7,698 nucleotides of DNA from Kiloniellales bacterium (GCA_030067055.1 JASJAL010000426.1:1-7698), one strand, 5' to 3'. Shown: positions 1 through 6,136, counted from the stretch's first letter. Translations and numbers: made by a program. Notes: a model not told the origin generated them from the letters alone.

Positions 1-248
1 GGCAGCGGGTCGGGCAGCTCCTGAAAGACCTGGCGGTCGAGGCCGGGATCGCCCGCGACAAGGTCTCGCCCCACGTCCTGCGCCATGCCTTCGCCACCCA
101 CCTGCTGGACCACGGCGCCGACCTCAGGGCCCTGCAACAGATGCTCGGCCACGCCGATATATCGACAACCCAGATTTACACCCACGTGCTCAACGAGCGG
201 CTCAAGACCCTGGTCCAAGACCACCATCCGCTGGCCCGACAGTCCTAG
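1..248 (+). CDS. xerD: XerD-type tyrosine recombinase, C-terminal fragment (5' end outside window)
   Basis: C-terminal 81 residues of a tyrosine site-specific recombinase, read in frame from base 3 to a TAG at 246-248. XerD works with XerC and FtsK at dif to resolve chromosome dimers in the cytoplasm at division. The catalytic C-terminal signatures are visible: the H-x-x-R box in [14 protein letters not shown] (fragment residues 24 and 27), the second histidine in LGHADIS (residue 50), and the nucleophilic tyrosine in TTQIYTHV (residue 59, codon 177-179). The end, [17 protein letters not shown], matches the usual XerD tail (HHPRA in E. coli), which favours XerD over XerC or a phage/integron integrase. 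The N-terminal SAM-like domain and the first catalytic Arg and Lys lie outside the window. The next gene starts 119 bp downstream in the same direction and is functionally unrelated. Confidence 0.93.
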   Translation, partial: QRVGQLLKDLAVEAGIARDKVSPHVLRHAFATHLLDHGADLRALQQMLGHADISTTQIYTHVLNERLKTLVQDHHPLARQS

Positions 249-266
249 CGTCACCCCTGGTTGACA

Positions 267-297
267 GGGCCGGTTCCAGGGGCCAGAACCTGGGCCC
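267..297 (+). terminator. Hairpin after xerD, possible terminator
   Basis: GGGCCGGTTC (267-276) can pair with GAACC-TG-GGCCC (286-297), giving a 10-bp stem with a 2-nt bulge and a 9-nt loop, 19 bases after the xerD stop. No T-run follows, so it is not a classical intrinsic terminator. It could slow polymerase or stabilise the xerD 3' end. A TTGACA hexamer (261-266) just before it looks like a -35 box, but no convincing -10 follows at 16-18 bp. Confidence 0.35.
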
Positions 298-316
298 AAC
301 GGGAGAAAAGAATACG

Positions 317-341
317 GGCGGTCTTGCCGAGGCAAGCCGCC
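317..341 (+). promoter_or_regulatory. Hairpin in the leader just upstream of the malyl-CoA lyase RBS
   Basis: GGCGG-T-CTTGCC (317-328) pairs with GGCAAGCCGCC (331-341): an 11-bp stem interrupted by one bulged T. The top pair probably opens to give a CGAG tetraloop. It ends 12 bases before the GGAGG ribosome site (354-358) of the lyase gene. It could be a leader structure affecting translation or stability of the lyase mRNA, or a second part of the xerD 3' end. The pairing is visible; the role is inferred. Confidence 0.4.
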
Positions 342-367
342 AGATCTTTGTCTGGAGGGCAGTCAAC

Positions 368-1351
368 ATGAGTTTCACCATCGTCGAACAGGCGCCGGCG
401 CGCCTCAACCGCAGCGAGCTGGCCGTCCCTGGCAGCCGGCCCGAACTCTTCGAGAAGGCCGCCGCGGGACCGGCCGACGTGATCTTCCTCGACCTGGAGG
501 ACGCGGTGGCACCCGACGACAAGGTGCAGGCGCGCAAGAACATCATCGAGGGCCTGAACGACATCGACTGGGGCAGCAAGACCATGTCGGTGCGGATCAA
601 CGGCCTGGACACCCACTACATGTACCGCGACGTGGTCGACGTCCTGGAGCAGACCGGCGAGCGCCTGGACCTGATCATGATCCCCAAGGCCGGCACCGCG
701 GCCGACATCTACGCCCTCGACATGCTGGTGACCCAGATCGAGGACGCCAAGAGCCGGCAGAAGAAGATCGGCTTCGAGATCATCATCGAGACCGCGCTCG
801 GCATGCAGAACGTCGCGGAGATCGCCGCGGCCAGCAAGCGCAACGAGAGCCTGCACTTCGGCGTCGCCGACTACGCCGCCTCGACCAAGGCCCGGACCAC
901 GGTGATCGGCGGCCCCAACGCGCTCTACGGCGTCCTGACCGACCAGGAGGAAGGCAAGGACCGCGACTACCACTGGGGCGACATGTGGCACTATGCGGTC
1001 TCGCACATGGTGGTTGCCGCCCGGGCCAACGGCCTGCGGCCGATCGACGGGCCCTTCGGTGACTTCTCCGATCCCGATGGCTTCCGGGCCCAGGCCAACC
1101 GCGCGGCCTGCCTGGGCTGCGAGGGCAAGTGGGCGATCCATCCCTCCCAGACCGCCATCGCCAACGAGGTCAACTCGCCCTCCGACGCCGAGGTCGACCG
1201 CGCCAAGCGGATCCTCGAGGCGATGGAGCAGGCCCAGAAGGAAGGCAAGGGCGCCGTCGCCCTCGACGGCCGCCTGATCGACATCGCCTCGATCAAGCAG
1301 GCCGAGGTCATGGTCCGCAAGGCCGAGCAGATCGCCGCCGCCGGCGGGTGA
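368..1351 (+). CDS. mcl: L-malyl-CoA / beta-methylmalyl-CoA lyase (Mcl, HpcH/CitE superfamily)
   Basis: A 327-residue cytoplasmic CoA-ester lyase. The family reversibly cleaves L-malyl-CoA to acetyl-CoA plus glyoxylate and beta-methylmalyl-CoA to propionyl-CoA plus glyoxylate. It serves the ethylmalonyl-CoA pathway, and in methylotrophs the serine cycle. It aligns by eye along its whole length with Rhodobacter Mcl1 and Methylobacterium MclA. Shared blocks include LDLEDAVAPDDK (41-52), VRINGLDTHYMYRDVVD (75-91), DGPFGDFSDPDGF (227-239) and GKWAIHPSQ (253-261). Expected active-site residues are present: R76, Mg ligands E141 (IIIETALG) and D168 (FGVADYA). The length is right for Mcl; the related malyl-CoA thioesterase Mcl2 is shorter. 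The start is supported by GGAGG at 354-358, 9 nt from the ATG. No other ethylmalonyl-CoA or serine-cycle gene is in the window, so the pathway cannot be told from context. Confidence 0.93.
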   Translation: MSFTIVEQAPARLNRSELAVPGSRPELFEKAAAGPADVIFLDLEDAVAPDDKVQARKNIIEGLNDIDWGSKTMSVRINGLDTHYMYRDVVDVLEQTGERLDLIMIPKAGTAADIYALDMLVTQIEDAKSRQKKIGFEIIIETALGMQNVAEIAAASKRNESLHFGVADYAASTKARTTVIGGPNALYGVLTDQEEGKDRDYHWGDMWHYAVSHMVVAARANGLRPIDGPFGDFSDPDGFRAQANRAACLGCEGKWAIHPSQTAIANEVNSPSDAEVDRAKRILEAMEQAQKEGKGAVALDGRLIDIASIKQAEVMVRKAEQIAAAGG

Positions 1352-1361
1352 GGCACCCCAA

Positions 1362-1400
1362 ACCGGCCCGATCGCGCGGAGGCCGTACGATCGGGCCGGT
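1362..1400. terminator. 13-bp perfect inverted repeat between convergent genes, candidate bidirectional terminator
   Basis: ACCGGCCCGATCG (1362-1374) and CGATCGGGCCGGT (1388-1400) are exact reverse complements around a 13-nt loop. The repeat starts 11 bp after the lyase stop, and its last base is the final base of the SIMPL gene's stop codon (TGA, 1402-1400 on -). This placement in a 48-bp convergent gap is what a shared terminator would show. Neither strand has a long U-tract (the minus side has only TTT), so strict intrinsic termination is uncertain. Confidence 0.6.
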
Positions 1401-2131
1401 CAGTCTTCCAACAGGAACTCGACGGTGGAGACCAGGCGCAGGGTCTTGGCAATCTGCTGAGATTCGTAGAGGCCCGGCGCCTTGTCGCGCGGCAGGATCT
1501 GGAACTGGCCCTGGTTGGCGCGGCGAATGCCGCCAACCCTGCTGCCCGAATCGGCGGCGAACTTGGCGGCGCTGGCGCGGGCGTTGCGAGTCGCCTCCGC
1601 AACCATGTCCGGCTTGATATCGTTCAGCCCGGTGAAGATGAAGTAAGGACCGGCCAGGCCCTGGCCGTGGTTGCTCAAGACGACGCCGCGACCGGCCAGC
1701 GCGCTTGCCGCCCGTCTGGCCGCTTCGATCTTTTCAACGTCGTGGCTGCGGACCATCAGGCGGAGGGAGAGGATGAAGCGGCTCACCACCGGGCCGCTGC
1801 GGTACTGCTGCGCCAGCTGATCGATCACCTCGAAGCCTTCGACGCTGATCTCCCCAGCGGTGAAGCCCTGCTCGGCGAGAAAGGCACGGACGGTCGCCTC
1901 GCTGGCCTCGATCTCCGATTGAACCGCCGCCAGGTCGTCGCCTGTGGCCAGCATGCGCAAGGGCCAGATGGCGTAGTCGGCCGCGACCAGCCGCTCGGAC
2001 AGGCCCTTGACCGTCACGAAGCGCGCCGTCGCACGCCCTTGTTGAAAGCCTTCGCCGACGAACCAGCCTCCGACGCCGACGCCGGCACCCAGTACGGCAG
2101 CGGCCAAAAGGGCCGCAAGCGACCGATTCAT
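1400..2131 (-). CDS. SIMPL-domain (DUF541) protein, membrane-anchored or secreted
   Basis: A 243-residue protein with an N-terminal hydrophobic stretch (about residues 5-26, rich in Ala, Leu and Gly) that would be a signal anchor or signal peptide. It is followed by a SIMPL/DUF541 domain. The opening of the domain is typical of the family: FVTVKGLSERLVAADYAIWP (residues 38-57), then a repeated beta-alpha pattern to a hydrophobic end (STVEFLLED). The molecular function of bacterial members is not established; an envelope location is likely. The frame is open upstream to 2203, but the ATG at 2131 is preferred. It has GGGAG at 2140-2144 with 8-nt spacing and puts the hydrophobic segment at the N-terminus. 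It follows the permease gene in the same direction across 137 bp, so it may have its own promoter. It converges with the malyl-CoA lyase gene. No link to the transporter is apparent. Confidence 0.85.
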   Translation of the reverse strand: MNRSLAALLAAAVLGAGVGVGGWFVGEGFQQGRATARFVTVKGLSERLVAADYAIWPLRMLATGDDLAAVQSEIEASEATVRAFLAEQGFTAGEISVEGFEVIDQLAQQYRSGPVVSRFILSLRLMVRSHDVEKIEAARRAASALAGRGVVLSNHGQGLAGPYFIFTGLNDIKPDMVAEATRNARASAAKFAADSGSRVGGIRRANQGQFQILPRDKAPGLYESQQIAKTLRLVSTVEFLLED

Positions 2132-2268
2132 TTTTTGATCTCCCGCTCGTATCCGCCGAACAGCTCGCCGCCAGTCGTCGCTGTCCAAGGAAGCACAAGA
2201 CAATCCTGCCGGGAATTGAGGCGCGGAGCGGGCGGCTTCGAGGAAACAGCGGGGCGCCAGCCGTCGCG

Positions 2269-3234
2269 CTATCTGATATCGCTCTTGCCGTAGTGCTTTT
2301 CGATGCGGGACTGGATCAGCTCGAAGACGATCGACAGGCCCCAGTAGATGAAGGCGGCGGTGATCAGCATCTCCAGGTGCTTGAACTCGGCCCGGCCCTG
2401 GGTGCGGGCGAGGAAGGTCAGCTCCCAGACCCCGACCACCGAGACCAGGGAGGAGTCCTTCAGCATGGCGATGAACTGGTTGCCGGTCGGCGGCACGATC
2501 AGCTTCATCGCCTGGGGCAGGACGATCTTGCGCATCGTCAGGCCCGGCCTGAGGCCGAGCGCGGCCGCGGCCTCGCGCTGGCCGTCGGGCACGCCCTGGA
2601 TTCCGGCGCGGAAGATCTCCGCCATGTAGGCGCCGTAGCAGAGCGAGAGCGCGGCGACCCCGGCCGGCACCGGATCGACCACGAAGCCGAGCTGCGGCAG
2701 GCCGAGGTAGATCAGGTAGACCTGCATCAAGAGCGGCAGGCCGCGAAAGAAGGAGATGTAGAAGCTGGAGCAGGCGAAGGCGAAGGCGCTGTCGCTCAGC
2801 TTGGCCAGGGCCGCGACCAGGGCGATGGCGCTGGCGATGGCGATCGAGATCAGCGAGATGTAGACGGTGGTGAAGGCGCCCTGGGTGATCAGGAAGCCGA
2901 TCTTGCGGCCGATGAACTCGTAGGACAGATCGAAGGACGCGAAGAAGGCCAGGAAGAGCAGCAGCAGCTCCAGCCAGGTCACCGCGATCTGCGCCTTGAA
3001 GGGCAGGAGCCTCAAGAAGGCCAGATTCACCGCGAAGAGGAAGCCGAGCACCAGGCCGACCGCCAGCGCGCCGTGCAGGCCGCTCTCCGCCGGCTCGCCG
3101 ATCGCCGGGCGCAGCAGATCGCCGACCAGGCTCTCCTTGAAGTCGAAGAGCGAAAAGATCAGCGACGCGACGACAAAGACGGCCAGGTAGCGGAACCAGG
3201 CCTGATCGCCGTATCGGGACAGCAGTGCGGTCAT
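2269..3234 (-). CDS. Amino-acid-type ABC transporter permease (HisM family) with N-terminal membrane extension
   Basis: A 321-residue inner-membrane permease of the polar amino acid uptake (HisM/GlnP) family. The ABC core runs from about residue 113 to the end. It includes FFRGLPLLMQVYLIYL (162-177), a type of segment usual in these permeases, and an EAA loop, REAAAALGLRPG (220-231) followed by KIVLPQA, which docks the ATPase. Before the core are about three extra hydrophobic segments (roughly 16-32, 56-76 and 84-102), so the protein is longer than the common 220-240-residue form. It lies 63 bp after the binding-protein gene, suggesting one operon. No ATPase or second permease is in the window, so the transporter may be a homodimer using an ATPase from elsewhere. 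The ATG has no Shine-Dalgarno-like sequence; only C-rich sequence precedes it. The frame is open back to the binding-protein stop codon. Substrate unknown; a basic or zwitterionic amino acid is plausible. Confidence 0.9.
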   Translation of the reverse strand: MTALLSRYGDQAWFRYLAVFVVASLIFSLFDFKESLVGDLLRPAIGEPAESGLHGALAVGLVLGFLFAVNLAFLRLLPFKAQIAVTWLELLLLFLAFFASFDLSYEFIGRKIGFLITQGAFTTVYISLISIAIASAIALVAALAKLSDSAFAFACSSFYISFFRGLPLLMQVYLIYLGLPQLGFVVDPVPAGVAALSLCYGAYMAEIFRAGIQGVPDGQREAAAALGLRPGLTMRKIVLPQAMKLIVPPTGNQFIAMLKDSSLVSVVGVWELTFLARTQGRAEFKHLEMLITAAFIYWGLSIVFELIQSRIEKHYGKSDIR

Positions 3235-3254
3235 GACGCGGGCGCGACGGCGGA

Positions 3255-3274
3255 CGGGAGGCGGTGGCCTCCCG
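3255..3274 (-). promoter_or_regulatory. Intergenic hairpin between binding-protein and permease genes
   Basis: CGGGAGGC (3255-3262) and GCCTCCCG (3267-3274) form a perfect 8-bp stem with a 4-nt loop in the 63-bp gap. Stable hairpins between binding-protein and permease genes are known in ABC operons. They protect the upstream mRNA or partly terminate, so that binding protein outnumbers permease. No T-run follows on the minus strand, so mRNA protection or a pause is likelier than full termination. It also sits just ahead of a permease start that lacks a ribosome site. Confidence 0.55.
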
Positions 3275-3297
3275 CTCAGGCCTTTGTCCCTATGGCA

Positions 3298-4122
3298 CTA
3301 GCGGACCGTGGTCAGGTCGACGCCGTACCACTTCTCCGACAGCTTGGTCAGGGTGCCGTCGGCGTGCATGGCCTCGACCACCTCCTTGATCTTGGCGGAG
3401 AACTCGGCATCGCCCCTGTCCAGGGCCACGGCAAGGGGCTCGTAGTAGGCCGGCTTGCCGACGACCTTCATCGGATAGCCGTTCTTGATCGCCTCCTCGA
3501 TGGTCGGCAGCGCCGAGAGGACCGCGTCCAGGCGCTTGCCGTCGCCGATCCGCAGGTCGTCGAAGGCGTTGGTGTCGGTCTCGTAGGAGCGGATCTCGCC
3601 GGCCTCGACGTCGTAGGTGAAGGGCGGCGCGCCCTCGGCATCGATGACCAGATCCTGCTTCAGGTAGGCCTCGTAGGTGCAGCCGCCGCAGACCCCGATC
3701 TTCTTGCCCACGAGGTCGCCCAGGCCACCGGCTTGGGAGTCCTTGTGCACGGCGAAAGACGCCGGCGTGTAGTAGTAGATGACGGGGAAGTCGAGGACCT
3801 TGGCCCGGGCCGTGGTCGGGGTCATGGAGCCGACCGAGATGTCCCAGCGGCCGCCCCAGTTGCCCGCGGTGATGATCTCCCAGGCCGGGGTGATGATCTT
3901 GAGCTCGGCGCCCAGGCGCTTGGCGATCTCCTTGCCGACGTCGATGTCGAAGCCGTCCATCTCGTTCTGGTCGTTGAGGAAGGACTGCGGCGGATAGGCC
4001 GGGTCGGAGGACATGGTCAGGGTCTTGGTCTTCATGACCCGATCCAGGACCTCGCCCGCCGCGGCCGGGCCGGCCGCAACCGCCAACGCGGCCAGGACCA
4101 GGCATGCCAGGAACTGCTTCAT
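3298..4122 (-). CDS. Periplasmic substrate-binding protein of an amino-acid-type ABC transporter
   Basis: A 274-residue family-3 (SBP_bac_3) solute-binding protein. Residues 1-22 form a Sec signal peptide with a hydrophobic core and a likely cut after AAA before GEVLDRV, so it should work in the periplasm. Family blocks are clear: PAYPPQSFLN (41-50), GFDIDVGKEIAKRLG (57-71), WDISVGSMTPTTARAKVLDF (93-112; R106 is where this family usually binds the ligand carboxylate) and a C-terminal GTLTKLSEKWYG (256-267). Unusual for the family is a Cys pair, VCGGCTYE (144-151), just after the hinge, able to form a disulfide. The ATG at 4122 is preferred over the adjacent in-frame GTG at 4125, because GGGAG (4131-4135) is then 8 nt away instead of 5. 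It is first of a two-gene run with the permease, 123 bp downstream of the TetR stop. The ligand cannot be read from sequence; trimethyllysine or a related compound is only a neighbourhood guess. Confidence 0.92.
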   Translation of the reverse strand: MKQFLACLVLAALAVAAGPAAAGEVLDRVMKTKTLTMSSDPAYPPQSFLNDQNEMDGFDIDVGKEIAKRLGAELKIITPAWEIITAGNWGGRWDISVGSMTPTTARAKVLDFPVIYYYTPASFAVHKDSQAGGLGDLVGKKIGVCGGCTYEAYLKQDLVIDAEGAPPFTYDVEAGEIRSYETDTNAFDDLRIGDGKRLDAVLSALPTIEEAIKNGYPMKVVGKPAYYEPLAVALDRGDAEFSAKIKEVVEAMHADGTLTKLSEKWYGVDLTTVR

Positions 4123-4245
4123 CACGGAATCTCCCTGTCGCAGAGTTTCATTCGCGCCGCGCAGGCCTCTCCCGAGCCGGCGCTTCGTTTCTTGTGGTTC
4201 GATGCGCCAGTCTATCGCGACTCGGCCCGCAGCACAGGGGCAAAT
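4123..4245. other. Gap between the regulator and transporter genes, no clear promoter seen
   Basis: A 123-bp stretch between the TetR stop (4248-4246) and the binding-protein ATG. Apart from the GGGAG ribosome site (4131-4135), I see no convincing -35/-10 pair, no strong hairpin and no copy of the AT-rich palindrome found at 4945-4980. The transporter genes could be read through from the regulator promoter or have an unrecognised promoter here. Confidence 0.4.
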
Positions 4246-4908
4246 CTAGGCTTGCTCCGCCGGTGCCGCGGAGGTCAGGCGGTCGAGCCAGGCCTCGCAG
4301 AGGGCAATGGCCTTTTCCGGAGCGAAGCTGGAGCGGTCGAGGCAATGCTCGAGCCAGAGGCCGTCCATCAGGGCGGTGATCGCCAGGGCCTCGGCCTGGG
4401 CGTCGAGGCTCATTCCCTCCTCCCGCGCGAGGCGGCCCAGGGTCCCGGCGATCCGCAACCGCTGCCGGGCATAGAAGTCCCGGTGAACCGCGGCGACCTC
4501 CTTGTTGCTGCGCACCAGGCTCCAGTAGGAGACCCAGGCGCCCAGGGTCCGGTCATCGATCCACCGGGGCGAGAACAGCAGCCCGAAAAGCCGCCGCAGG
4601 CGATCGCGGGCCGTACCCTCGCCCTGGTCCAGGATCTCGCTCATCTGGGTGTCGTAGTCCGAGGCCAGGCGGTGGCAGGCGGCGGCGACCAGGCTGCCGT
4701 GGCTGCCGAAGTAGTGGCGCAGCAGTCCGTGGGAGACGCCGGCGCGGGCGCAGATCGCCCGGACCGTCGCCTCGCGCGGGCCGGCTTCCGCCAGGATCTC
4801 GATGGTCGCCTGGATCAGCTCCGCACGGCGGCGCTTCGCATCGAGGCGCCGTCGGGGCGGGCTGCCGGCGTTTTCGAGGCTCTCCGCTTTGGCCAAGGGC
4901 TCTCTCAT
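4246..4908 (-). CDS. TetR-family transcriptional regulator, BetI-like
   Basis: A 220-residue DNA-binding repressor. The TetR N-terminal domain lies at about residues 28-75. Its helix-turn-helix is ATVRAICARAGVSHGLLRHYF (47-67), preceded by a basic stretch (RRRLDAKRRR). The C-terminal domain resembles BetI (TetR_C_6 type): AWVSYWSLV (124-132) and ITALMDGLWLEHCL (177-190) match BetI positions remembered from E. coli. BetI represses glycine-betaine synthesis genes and responds to choline, so a quaternary-ammonium ligand is plausible here. The frame is open to 5058, which would run through the palindrome and into the divergent gene. The ATG at 4908 is chosen because it leaves the normal short tail before the HTH; an in-frame ATG at 4938 is the alternative. 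Neither has a clear ribosome site. It is divergent from the dioxygenase operon and upstream of the ABC pair on the same strand, so it could control both. Confidence 0.88.
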   Translation of the reverse strand: MREPLAKAESLENAGSPPRRRLDAKRRRAELIQATIEILAEAGPREATVRAICARAGVSHGLLRHYFGSHGSLVAAACHRLASDYDTQMSEILDQGEGTARDRLRRLFGLLFSPRWIDDRTLGAWVSYWSLVRSNKEVAAVHRDFYARQRLRIAGTLGRLAREEGMSLDAQAEALAITALMDGLWLEHCLDRSSFAPEKAIALCEAWLDRLTSAAPAEQA

Positions 4909-4936
4909 CTGGGGTGAAGGGCGCCTAAGCACTAGC

Positions 4937-4959
4937 ATTATAGCGGAAAAATTATTATA
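4937..4959 (-). promoter_or_regulatory. Two -10-like TATAAT hexamers for the regulator gene
   Basis: On the minus strand perfect TATAAT hexamers occur at 4959-4954 and 4942-4937, unusual in such GC-rich DNA. The second would start transcription near 4930, about 20 nt before the preferred TetR ATG (4908), and would make the alternative ATG at 4938 too far upstream. No good TTGACA-like -35 is found at 16-18 bp for either. The first lies inside the palindrome, so a bound repressor would block it. Confidence 0.4.
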
Positions 4960-4980
4960 CATGTGGATAATAAATTTTCC
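4945..4980. promoter_or_regulatory. 36-bp AT-rich palindrome, candidate TetR operator
   Basis: Left arm GGAAAAATTATTATAC (4945-4960) and right arm GGATAATAAATTTTCC (4965-4980) are reverse complements at 14 of 16 positions, around a central ATGT. Only 8 of 36 bases are G or C, in sharp contrast to the surrounding DNA. It lies within the 97-bp gap between the divergent TetR (4908) and dioxygenase (5006) starts, where an autoregulating TetR repressor normally binds. At 36 bp it is long enough for two dimers or one extended site. Symmetry and place are seen; binding is inferred. Confidence 0.65.
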
Positions 4981-5005
4981 CGGAAAACGCGCAGACGAGG
5001 TTCCG

Positions 5006-6106
5006 ATGTTGCCGAGGATTCGATCCGCCGAGGTCTCGCCGCAGGGCCTTTCGGTCACCTGGGCCGACGCGGCCCGGGCGGACTTTCCCCTGATCTGGCT
5101 GCGGGACCACTGCCGGGCGCCGGAGAGCTACGACGCGGCCACGAACCAGCGGCGTGTCGATACCTTCGCCATCCCCGTCGACCTCGCGGCGGAGCGGATC
5201 GCGGTCCGCGAAGACGGCGCGGCCCTGGAGGTGACATGGCGCCAGGAAGACCTGACCAGCCGCTATGACTCGGAGTTTCTGCGCGCTCAGGCCTTCGGCG
5301 AGGCCAAGCTCCCAGAGCGGCGGCTCTGGTCTGAGGGGCCGCCGACGCCTGCCCGTCACGACTTCGTCGAGATCCTCGAGAACGATGGCGCGCTGCAGGC
5401 CCTGCTGTCCGACTTCTGGCGCGACGGTCTGGTCCTGGTCGAAGGCCTGCCCAGCGAGCTCTCCGCGAGCCGGCGCCTGGCCGAGCGCATTGCCTACGTC
5501 CGCGAGACCATCTTCGGCGGCGTCTGGGACTTCCAGGCCGACGGCGCCCGCGCCGACTCGGCCTATTCCAACGAGGCGGTGGGTCTGCACTCGGACGGCA
5601 CCTACAGCGAGGACCCGCCAGGCCTGCAGTGCCTCCACTGCCTGGCCTTCGACGGCGAGGGCGCCTTCAACGTCTTCGCCGACGGCTTCCGGGTCGCCGA
5701 GCGGTTGCGCGCCGAGGCACCGGATGCCTTTAAGCTGCTGAGCGAGATCGAGGTCCCCGGCGAATACCTCGGCGACGGCGTCCACCTCCTGGCCCGTCAT
5801 CCCGTCCTCGGTCTGGACGCGTCGGGCGACCTGCGGCGCGTCTGCTTCAACAACTTCGACCGCGCCCCCTTCCGACCGAAAGTCGAGAGTATAGAGGCCT
5901 TCTACGACGCGCTGCGCCGCTTTCACGCCCAGCTTTCCGACGAGGCCTTTCATCTGCGACTGCAGCTCAGGCCCGGCCTGGCCGTGGCTTTCGACAACTG
6001 GCGGGTCCTGCACGCCCGCACCGGCTTCACCGGCCATCGCCACATGGCCGGCTTCTATCTCAACCGCGAAGACCTGGAGAGTCGCCTGCGGATGCTTTTC
6101 GGCTAA
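5006..6106 (+). CDS. Fe(II)/2-oxoglutarate dioxygenase, trimethyllysine / gamma-butyrobetaine hydroxylase-like
   Basis: A 366-residue enzyme of the TauD/TfdA superfamily, built like the carnitine-pathway hydroxylases. It has an N-terminal DUF971-like domain (about 5-100, with IWLRDHCRAPESYD at 30-43) and a C-terminal double-stranded beta-helix. The iron triad is visible: H195 and D197 in GLHSDGTY and H336 in DNWRVLHARTGF. Basic residues R338 and R345 beyond it could hold 2-oxoglutarate. The blocks RETIFGGVWDF (166-176), FNNFDRAPF (281-289) and DNWRVLH (330-336) resemble human TMLHE (RETIYGRMWYF, YNNYDRAVI, DNWRVLHGR, from memory) more than BBOX1. 3-Hydroxylation of N6-trimethyllysine is therefore the first guess and gamma-butyrobetaine hydroxylation the second. 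The ATG at 5006 is chosen for GAGG at 4997-5000, 5 nt away. The longer frame from 4802 would overlap the regulator, and the in-frame ATG at 4961 lies within the palindrome. It is first of a two-gene operon, divergent from a BetI-like regulator. Confidence 0.85.
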   Translation: MLPRIRSAEVSPQGLSVTWADAARADFPLIWLRDHCRAPESYDAATNQRRVDTFAIPVDLAAERIAVREDGAALEVTWRQEDLTSRYDSEFLRAQAFGEAKLPERRLWSEGPPTPARHDFVEILENDGALQALLSDFWRDGLVLVEGLPSELSASRRLAERIAYVRETIFGGVWDFQADGARADSAYSNEAVGLHSDGTYSEDPPGLQCLHCLAFDGEGAFNVFADGFRVAERLRAEAPDAFKLLSEIEVPGEYLGDGVHLLARHPVLGLDASGDLRRVCFNNFDRAPFRPKVESIEAFYDALRRFHAQLSDEAFHLRLQLRPGLAVAFDNWRVLHARTGFTGHRHMAGFYLNREDLESRLRMLFG

Positions 6107-6136
6107 GCTGTCCAAAAGCGATCGGGGAGTCTCGCC

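Noticed and set aside
1..248. XerD fragment as evidence of a mobile element or integron
   Set aside because: The tail matches housekeeping XerD, and no attachment-site repeats, cassettes, transposase or phage genes follow.
261..289. Sigma-70-type promoter beginning with TTGACA at 261-266
   Set aside because: No -10-like hexamer is found at usual spacing, and the region is part of a hairpin; the single hexamer is not enough.
251..1141. A 296-codon open frame on - opposite the malyl-CoA lyase
   Set aside because: The sense-strand lyase matches its family end to end with active-site residues; the antisense product is a Val/Ala/Gly/Asp-rich shadow.
2293..4917. An 874-codon open frame on + opposite the permease, binding-protein and regulator genes
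   Set aside because: The translation is low-complexity, rich in Gly, Ala, Asp, Arg and Gln with no family motifs, and lies antisense to three clear genes. Long antisense frames are expected where GC-rich third positions suppress stops.
4802..5005. Upstream extension of the dioxygenase frame
   Set aside because: It would add 68 residues overlapping the regulator gene and the palindrome, with no family similarity, while the ATG at 5006 has a GAGG site and begins where the family domain begins.
4909..5058. Upstream extension of the TetR frame
   Set aside because: It would run through the candidate operator into the dioxygenase coding region and give an atypically long tail before the HTH.
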